Under the pieces are notes generated by a model, which did not search any database, was not told the origin of the DNA, and saw only the letters and a program-made list of their open reading frames with translations. From NCBI GenBank assembly GCA_964057225.1, contig OZ059896.1:4278001-4342000 (forward strand): a stretch of 64,000 bases of DNA, written 5' to 3'. This DNA comes from Auanema rhodensis (lineage: Eukaryota; Nematoda; Chromadorea; Rhabditida; Rhabditidae). Positions 58,001-64,000 of this stretch are shown one piece after another. Position numbers and translations under genes: made by a program. How positions within the stretch are numbered: the stretch's first letter is position 1; the number at the start of each line of letters is the position of its first letter.

Positions 58001-58251
58001 GGTTACCATGAACCAATATCAATAAAAATTTGTTTTTAGACTAATATGGACATGGGGAATCTAATTTTGAAAACCGCATCTCTTTATCTTTCACGTGAAG
58101 CGAGTTACATATAAAGTGCACATCAAGTGTACATTTAATTAGCATAAATTAAAGTTCACGTAAATTTCAAAGTCATGGTTACCATGCACCAATATTAATA
58201 AAAATTTGTTTTTAGACTAATATGGACATGGGGAATCTAATTTTGAAAACC
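55084..58251. repeat. 10-monomer (1760-bp) repeat: 55084-56491 and 56844-58251
   Basis: Eight monomers recur. Markers: AAAATTC (55170/56930), CATTCAATT (55671/57431) and ATCAAGTG (about 56362/58122). The fifth unit differs: 55788 keeps CCAAG and CATTCAATT, whereas 57548 has CCTAG and CATTTAATT. A 704-bp repeat of AAAATTC (54466/55170) precedes it. Confidence 0.85.
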
Positions 58252-61200
58252 GCATCTCTTTATCTTTCACGTGAAGCGAGTTACATACCAAGAGCACATC
58301 ACGTGTACATTTAATTAGCATAAATTAAAGTTCACGTAAATTTCAAAGTCATGGTTACCATGAACCAATATCAATAAAAATTTGTTTTTAAACTAATATG
58401 GACATGGGGAATCTAATTTTGAAAACCGCATCTCTTTATCTTTCACGTGAAGCGAGTTACATACCAAGTGCACATCACGTGTACATTTAATTAGCATAAA
58501 TTAAAGTTCACGTAAATTTCAAAGTCATGGTTACCATGAACCAATATCAATAAAAATTTGTTTTTAAACTAATATGGACATGGGGAATCTAATTTTGAAA
58601 ACCGCATCTCTTTATCTTTCACGTGAAGCGAGTTACATACCTAGTGCACATCACGTGTACATTTAATTAGCATAAGTTGAAGTTCACGTAAATTTCAAAG
58701 TCATGGTTACCATGAACCAATATCAATAAAAAGTTGTTTTTAGACTAATTTGGACATGGGGATTCTAATTTTGAAAACCGCATCTCTTTATCTTACACGT
58801 GAAGCGAGTTACATACCTAGTGCACATCACGTGTACATTTAATTAGCATAAGTTGAAGTTCACGTAAATTTCAAAGTCATGGTTACCATGAACCAATATC
58901 AATAAAAAGTTGTTTTTAGACTAATTTGGACATGGGGATTCTAATTTTGAAAACCGCATCTCTTTATCTTACACGTGAAGCGAGTTACATACCTAGTGCA
59001 CATCACGTGTACATTTAATTAGCATAAATTAAAGTTCACGTAAATTTCAAAGTCATGGTTACCATGCACCAATATTAATAAAAATTTGTTTTTAAACTAA
59101 TATGGACATGGGGAATCTAATTTTGAAAACCGCATCTCTTTATCTTTCAAGTGAAGCGAGTTACATACCTAGTGCACATCACGTGTACATTTAATTAGCA
59201 TAAATTAAAGTTCACGTAAATTTCAAAGTCATGGTTACCATGAACCAATATCAATAAAAATTTGTTTTTAGACTAATTTGGACATGGGGATTCTAATTTT
59301 GAAAACCGCATCTCTTTATCTTTCACGTGAAGCGAGTTACATACCTAGTGCACATCACGTGTACATTTAATTAGCATAAATTAAAGTTCACGTAAATTTC
59401 AAAGTCATGGTTACCATGCACCAATATTAATAAAAATTTGTTTTTAGACTAATATGGACATGGGGAATCTAATTTTGAAAACCGCATCTCTTTATCTTTC
59501 ACGTGAAGCGAGTTACATACCAAGAGCACATCACGTGTACATTTAATTAGCATAAATTAAAGTTCACGTAAATTTCAAAGTCATGGTTACCATGAACCAA
59601 TATCAATAAAAATTTGTTTTTAGACTAATTTGGACATGGGGAATCTAATTTTGAAAACCGCATCTCTTTATCTTTCAAGTGAAGCGAGTTACATACCAAG
59701 TGCACATCACGTGTACATTTAATTAGCATAAATTAAAGTTCACGTAAATTTCAAAGTCATGGTTACCATGAACCAATATCAATAAAAATTTGTTTTTAAA
59801 CTAATATGGACATGGGGAATCTAATTTTGAAAACCGCATCTCTTTATCTTTCACGTGAAGCGAGTTACATACCTAGTGCACATCACGTGTACATTTAATT
59901 AGCATAAGTTGAAGTTCACGTAAATTTCAAAGTCATGGTTACCATGAACCAATATCAATAAAAAGTTGTTTTTAGACTAATTTGGACATGGGGATTCTAA
60001 TTTTGAAAACCGCATCTCTTTATCTTACACGTGAAGCGAGTTACATACCTAGTGCACATCACGTGTACATTTAATTAGCATAAGTTGAAGTTCACGTAAA
60101 TTTCAAAGTCATGGTTACCATGAACCAATATCAATAAAAAGTTGTTTTTAGACTAATTTGGACATGGGGATTCTAATTTTGAAAACCGCATCTCTTTATC
60201 TTACACGTGAAGCGAGTTACATACCTAGTGCACATCACGTGTACATTTAATTAGCATAAATTAAAGTTCACGTAAATTTCAAAGTCATGGTTACCATGCA
60301 CCAATATTAATAAAAATTTGTTTTTAAACTAATATGGACATGGGGAATCTAATTTTGAAAACCGCATCTCTTTATCTTTGAAGTGAAGCGAGTTACATAC
60401 CTAGTGCACATCACGTGTACATTTAATTAGCATAAATTAAAGTTCACGTAAATTTCAAAGTCATGGTTACCATGAACCAATATCAATAAAAATTTGTTTT
60501 TAGACTAATTTGGACATGGGGATTCTAATTTTGAAAACCGCATCTCTTTATCTTTCACGTGAAGCGAGTTACATACCTAGTGCACATCACGTGTACATTT
60601 AATTAGCATAAATTAAAGTTCACGTAAATTTCAAAGTCATGGTTACCATGAACCAATATCAATAAAAAGTTGTTTTTAGACTAATTTGGACATGGGGATT
60701 CTAATTTTGAAAACCGCATCTCTTTATCTTACACGTGAAGCGAGTTACATACCTAGTGCACATCACGTGTACATTTAATTAGCATAAATTAAAGTTCACG
60801 TAAATTTCAAAGTCATGGTTACCATGAACCAATATCAATACAAATTTGTTTTTAGACTAATATGGACATGGGGAATCTAATTTTGAAAACCGCATCTCTT
60901 TATCTTTCACGTGAAGCGAGTTACATACCAAGTGCACATCACGTGTACATTTAATTAGCATAAATTAAAGTTCACGTAAATTTCAAAGTCATGGTTACCA
61001 TGAACCAATATCAATAAAAATTTGTTTTTAAACTAATATGGACATGGGGAATCTAATTTTGAAAACCGCATCTCTTTATCTTTCAAGTGAAGCGAGTTAC
61101 ATACCAAGTGCACATCACGTGTACATTTAATTAGCATAAATTAAAGTTCACGTAAATTTCAAAGTCATGGTTACCATGAACCAATATCAATAAAAATTTG

Positions 61201-61785
61201 TTTTCAAACTAATATGGACATGGGGATTCTAATTTTGAAAACCGCATCTCTTTATCTTTCACGTGAAGCGAGTTACATACCTAGTGCACATCACGTGTAC
61301 ATTTAATTAGCATAAATTAAAGTTCACGTAAATTTCAAAGTCATGGTTACCATGAACCAATATCAATAAAAATTTGTTTTTAGACTAATTTGGACATGGG
61401 GAATCTAATTTTGAAAACCGCATCTCTTTATCTTTCAAGTGAAGCGAGTTACATACCAAGTGCACATCACGTGTACATTTAATTAGCATAAATTAAAGTT
61501 CACGTAAATTTCAAAGTCATGGTTACCATGAACCAATATCAATAAAAATTTGTTTTTAAACTAATATGGACATGGGGAATCTAATTTTGAAAACGGCATC
61601 TCTTTATCTTTCACGTGAAGCGAGTTACATACCTAGTGCACATCACGTGTACATTTAATTAGCATAAGTTGAAGTTCACGTAAATTTCAAAGTCATGGTT
61701 ACCATGAACCAATATCAATGAAAATTTGTTTTTAGACTAATATGGACATGGGGATTCTAATTTTGAAAACCGCATCTCTTTATCT

Positions 61786-61795
61786 TTCACGTGAA
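61786..61795. other. CACGT box 1: 10-bp palindrome TTCACGTGAA (monomer 15-24)
   Basis: A perfect 10-bp palindrome with a central CACGTG (E-box/G-box core), present once per monomer. It is the least conserved of the boxes. A large minority of monomers read TTCAAGTGAA (for example 5646, 7941 and 16557), a few TTCGAGTGAA (26235, 30811), and the right-end subfamily has TTACACGTGAA. CACGTG is the core site of bHLH and plant bZIP proteins; binding here is untested. Confidence 0.8.
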
Positions 61796-61817
61796 GCGAG
61801 TTACATACCAAGTGCAC

Positions 61818-61825
61818 ATCACGTG
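61818..61825 (+). other. CACGT box 2: ATCACGTG (monomer 47-54), near-invariant
   Basis: The core CACGTG sits in an imperfect dyad running GTGCAC-AT-CACGTGTAC (monomer 41-57). It is intact in almost every monomer. Exceptions I saw: ATCAAGTG near 20811, 47914, 51434, 51962, 56362, 58122 and 61994; ATAACGTG near 46154; CACGTA near 22750. ATCACGTG also fits the RTCACRTG consensus of yeast CDEI, the Cbf1 site of point centromeres. That is a motif match only. Confidence 0.8.
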
Positions 61826-61829
61826 TACA

Positions 61830-61849
61830 TTTAATTAGCATAAATTAAA
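61830..61849. other. AT-rich inverted repeat TTTAATT/AATTAAA (monomer 59-78)
   Basis: Two 7-base complementary arms flank a 6-base spacer (AGCATA). The arms are weakened in the CACTAAATT variant (for example 19.7-24 kb and 39-54 kb) and in the AAGTTGAAG variant (15.2, 18.7, 35.1, 37.5 and 58.7-64 kb), so this dyad is less conserved than the CATGGTTACCATG dyad. Confidence 0.75.
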
Positions 61850-61850
61850 G

Positions 61851-61860
61851 TTCACGTAAA
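61851..61860 (+). other. CACGT box 3: TTCACGTAAA half-palindrome (monomer 80-89)
   Basis: This shares TTCACGT with box 1 but not the right half. Variants: TTCACGTTAA (linked to the CACTAAATT subfamily), TTCATGTAAA (near 4478, 6414, 7118, 11695 and 31581) and TTCACGCAAA (near 15571 and 17153). It starts 33 bp after box 2. Confidence 0.75.
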
Positions 61861-61869
61861 TTTCAAAGT

Positions 61870-61882
61870 CATGGTTACCATG
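61870..61882. other. Dyad CATGGT-T-ACCATG (monomer 99-111)
   Basis: Six-base complementary arms flank a single central base. The dyad is almost invariant in the array. Rare losses seen: CATAAACC near 8202, 13482 and 53432; CATGATTACC near 16991; TTAGCATG near 45332 and 52900; GATGG near 46382; TATGG in the 880 and 1583 units. Such conservation relative to its neighbours suggests a structural or binding role, which is an inference. Confidence 0.8.
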
Positions 61883-61891
61883 AACCAATAT

Positions 61892-61909
61892 CAATAAAAA
61901 TTTGTTTTT
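61892..61909. other. A-tract/T-tract segment (monomer 121-138), possibly bent DNA
   Basis: CAATAAAAATTTGTTTTT carries an A5T3 run followed by T5, with a further T4/A4 pair (ATTTTGAAAA) about 35 bp downstream at monomer 165-174. Runs of this kind can curve DNA when phased. The exact composition varies (AAAATTTT, AAAAGTTT, AAAACTTG, AAAAGTTG), and these variants are useful for tracing duplications. Confidence 0.5.
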
Positions 61910-63883
61910 AGACTAATATGGACATGGGGAATCTAATTTTGAAAACCGCATCTCTTTATCTTTCACGTGAAGCGAGTTACATATAAAGTGCACATCAAGT
62001 GTACATTTAATTAGCATAAATTAAAGTTCACGTAAATTTCAAAGTCATGGTTACCATGCACCAATATTAATAAAAATTTGTTTTTAGACTAATATGGACA
62101 TGGGGAATCTAATTTTGAAAACCGCATCTCTTTATCTTTCACGTGAAGCGAGTTACATACCAAGAGCACATCACGTGTACATTTAATTAGCATAAATTAA
62201 AGTTCACGTAAATTTCAAAGTCATGGTTACCATGAACCAATATCAATAAAAATTTGTTTTTAAACTAATATGGACATGGGGAATCTAATTTTGAAAACCG
62301 CATCTCTTTATCTTTCACGTGAAGCGAGTTACATACCAAGTGCACATCACGTGTACATTTAATTAGCATAAATTAAAGTTCACGTAAATTTCAAAGTCAT
62401 GGTTACCATGAACCAATATCAATAAAAATTTGTTTTTAAACTAATATGGACATGGGGAATCTAATTTTGAAAACCGCATCTCTTTATCTTTCACGTGAAG
62501 CGAGTTACATACCTAGTGCACATCACGTGTACATTTAATTAGCATAAGTTGAAGTTCACGTAAATTTCAAAGTCATGGTTACCATGAACCAATATCAATA
62601 AAAAGTTGTTTTTAGACTAATTTGGACATGGGGATTCTAATTTTGAAAACCGCATCTCTTTATCTTACACGTGAAGCGAGTTACATACCTAGTGCACATC
62701 ACGTGTACATTTAATTAGCATAAGTTGAAGTTCACGTAAATTTCAAAGTCATGGTTACCATGAACCAATATCAATAAAAAGTTGTTTTTAGACTAATTTG
62801 GACATGGGGATTCTAATTTTGAAAACCGCATCTCTTTATCTTACACGTGAAGCGAGTTACATACCTAGTGCACATCACGTGTACATTTAATTAGCATAAA
62901 TTAAAGTTCACGTAAATTTCAAAGTCATGGTTACCATGCACCAATATTAATAAAAATTTGTTTTTAAACTAATATGGACATGGGGAATCTAATTTTGAAA
63001 ACCGCATCTCTTTATCTTTCAAGTGAAGCGAGTTACATACCTAGTGCACATCACGTGTACATTTAATTAGCATAAATTAAAGTTCACGTAAATTTCAAAG
63101 TCATGGTTACCATGAACCAATATCAATAAAAATTTGTTTTTAGACTAATTTGGACATGGGGATTCTAATTTTGAAAACCGCATCTCTTTATCTTTCACGT
63201 GAAGCGAGTTACATACCTAGTGCACATCACGTGTACATTTAATTAGCATAAATTAAAGTTCACGTAAATTTCAAAGTCATGGTTACCATGCACCAATATT
63301 AATAAAAATTTGTTTTTAGACTAATATGGACATGGGGAATCTAATTTTGAAAACCGCATCTCTTTATCTTTCACGTGAAGCGAGTTACATACCAAGAGCA
63401 CATCACGTGTACATTTAATTAGCATAAATTAAAGTTCACGTAAATTTCAAAGTCATGGTTACCATGAACCAATATCAATAAAAATTTGTTTTTAGACTAA
63501 TTTGGACATGGGGAATCTAATTTTGAAAACCGCATCTCTTTATCTTTCAAGTGAAGCGAGTTACATACCAAGTGCACATCACGTGTACATTTAATTAGCA
63601 TAAATTAAAGTTCACGTAAATTTCAAAGTCATGGTTACCATGAACCAATATCAATAAAAATTTGTTTTTAAACTAATATGGACATGGGGAATCTAATTTT
63701 GAAAACCGCATCTCTTTATCTTTCACGTGAAGCGAGTTACATACCTAGTGCACATCACGTGTACATTTAATTAGCATAAGTTGAAGTTCACGTAAATTTC
63801 AAAGTCATGGTTACCATGAACCAATATCAATAAAAAGTTGTTTTTAGACTAATTTGGACATGGGGATTCTAATTTTGAAAACC

Positions 63884-64000
63884 GCATCTCTTTATCTTAC
63901 ACGTGAAGCGAGTTACATACCTAGTGCACATCACGTGTACATTTAATTAGCATAAGTTGAAGTTCACGTAAATTTCAAAGTCATGGTTACCATGAACCAA
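63884..64000. repeat. Partial monomer at the window edge
   Basis: The first 117 bases of a unit (CTTACACG, CCTAG, AAGTTGAAG type) are cut by the window end. By the 1232-bp pattern it should continue as the counterpart of the unit at 62652. Confidence 0.9.

Larger units (their letters stand above)
61772..61947 (+). repeat. Reference monomer (consensus-like 176-bp unit)
   Basis: This unit has the commonest base at almost every variable site and serves as a coordinate frame. Monomer positions: 15-24 palindrome TTCACGTGAA; 41-46 GTGCAC; 47-54 ATCACGTG; 59-65 and 72-78 inverted repeat TTTAATT/AATTAAA; 80-89 TTCACGTAAA; 99-111 dyad CATGGTTACCATG; 121-138 A-tract/T-tract; 143-160 TAATATGGACATGGGGAA. 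Sites that vary among monomers: 5-8, 14, 19 (C/A), 24 (A/G), 36-39 (CCAA, CCTA or TAAA), 42, 60-62, 73-77, 87, 97-98 (AG, AC or AT), 112 (A/C), 120 (C/T in the next base), 128-131, 137-140, 147 (A/T), 153-158 and 174-176. The unit start is an arbitrary choice. Confidence 0.95.
1..64000. repeat. 176-bp tandem satellite array, 363 complete monomers, no interruption
   Basis: The window is a continuous head-to-tail array. Unit starts fall at 1, 177, 353, 528, 704, 880, 1055 and so on, and can be followed to 63884. Nearly every unit is exactly 176 bp. Six exceptions (175, 175, 175, 174, 177 and 175 bp) account fully for the phase drift. All units share one orientation and I saw no unrelated insert. 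The consensus is about 32% GC. Stops occur in all six frames of every monomer, and because 176 is not a multiple of 3 no frame stays open across units; in the consensus the longest plus-strand stop-free run is about 32 codons. Nucleosome-scale period and homogenised higher-order structure are typical of centromeric or pericentromeric satellites; that location is inferred, not shown. The family is not one I recognise. Confidence 0.98.
58076..64000. repeat. 7-monomer (1232-bp) repeat nested in a 22-monomer (3872-bp) repeat
   Basis: The CCAAGAGCAC marker occurs at about 58290, 59522, 62162 and 63394: steps of 1232, 2640 and 1232. The right-end-only variants AAAAAGTTGTTTTT and CTTACACG follow the same spacing (58731, 59963, 62603, 63835). 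The outer copies are 58076-60539 and 61948 to beyond the window edge. The rare ATCAAGTG (58122/61994) confirms the 3872-bp offset. Confidence 0.85.

Noticed and set aside
61788-61856. A 32-bp ancestral subrepeat within the monomer, suggested by the CACGT spacing
   Set aside because: Beyond the CACGT cores, the three 32-33-bp segments do not align convincingly. Only the boxes are shared.
61893-61899. AATAAA in every monomer as a polyadenylation signal
   Set aside because: It is part of an A-rich tract in a non-coding repeat, with no transcript evidence. Six-base matches are expected in such sequence.
61911-61925. Resemblance of GACTAATATGGAC to a stretch of the Arabidopsis 178-bp centromere repeat (GACTCATATGGAC, from memory)
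   Set aside because: A 12-of-13 match in an AT-rich unit, with no extended similarity on either side, is too little to assign a family or a Brassicaceae host.
61772-61947. CENP-B box in the monomer
   Set aside because: I looked for a TTCG....A..CGGG-like pattern on both strands and found none. The CpG-containing segments are CACGTG boxes and the ACCGCATC junction.
1-64000. CRISPR-like array of regular repeats
   Set aside because: There are no short repeats separated by unique spacers. The whole 176-bp unit repeats and variation is by scattered substitutions, as in satellite DNA.
1-64000. Protein-coding potential on either strand
   Set aside because: Stops occur in all six frames of each monomer, and the 176-bp period shifts the frame at every unit. 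In the consensus the longest plus-strand run between stops is about 32 codons.
1-64000. Transposon or retroelement inserted in the array
   Set aside because: The unit phase is continuous from end to end, with only 1-2-bp length changes. There is no room for an insertion.
1-64000. Inverted (head-to-head) array segments
   Set aside because: Every monomer reads GCATCT...AAAACC on the plus strand. No reverse-complement stretch was seen beyond the short internal dyads.
1-64000. Ribosomal intergenic spacer or telomere-associated repeat
   Set aside because: There is no rRNA sequence, no telomere-type short repeat and no promoter-like unit; nothing but the 176-bp monomer is present.

Overview
The whole window is one eukaryotic satellite DNA array. 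From base 1 to base 64000 it is a head-to-tail tandem repeat of a 176-bp, AT-rich monomer. By following the phase of the unit start (GCATCTCTTT-like) I count 363 complete monomers and a 117-bp partial one at the right end. All monomers lie in the same orientation. I see no gene, RNA gene, transposon or unique spacer anywhere, and both window edges cut through the array. Stop codons close all six frames within each monomer. The length (one nucleosome plus linker), the strong homogenisation and the nested multi-monomer repeats are typical of centromeric or pericentromeric satellites of plants or animals. I do not recognise the family and cannot name the organism.

Monomer anatomy (reference unit 61772-61947). 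It carries three CACGT boxes on the same strand, starting at monomer positions 17, 49 and 82, so 32-33 bp (about three helical turns) apart. The first lies in the 10-bp palindrome TTCACGTGAA, the second in ATCACGTGTAC, and the third is the half-palindromic TTCACGTAAA. Two further dyads follow: TTTAATT/AATTAAA (59-78) and CATGGT-T-ACCATG (99-111). Positions 121-138 are an A-tract/T-tract. CpG is not depleted (5 per monomer in about 32% GC).

Array layout. Monomers differ at about 15 recurrent variant sites, and the order of variants reveals a mosaic of segmental duplications. 1-3.5 kb: 4-monomer (703-704 bp) repeats rich in the AACTCATGG variant. 3-14.3 kb: 10-, 11- and 4-monomer repeats inside a 30-monomer (5280-bp) repeat with near-identical copies at 4.75 and 10.03 kb. 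14.4-18 kb: a 9-10-monomer repeat, with distant relatives at 32-35 and 61 kb. 19-21.8 kb: source or copy of blocks found again at 38, 43.5, 47.9 and 51.9 kb. 22.3-31.3 kb: a 28-monomer repeat. 34.1-37.8 kb: a 14-monomer repeat. 37.7-46.3 kb: a 31-monomer repeat. 41.9-47.9 kb: another 28-monomer repeat. 47.9-53.0 kb: a 23-monomer repeat and 3-monomer expansions. 55.1-58.3 kb: a 10-monomer repeat. 58.1 kb to the end: a 7-monomer repeat nested in a 22-monomer repeat that continues beyond the window.

The picture is an actively evolving satellite: repeated unequal exchange or replication-slippage events at scales from 1 to 31 monomers, plus patch-like conversion and at least one visibly chimeric monomer, always keeping the 176-bp register (only six monomers differ in length). 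All repeat boundaries and counts were read by eye and should be taken as approximate to about one monomer for the duplication blocks.
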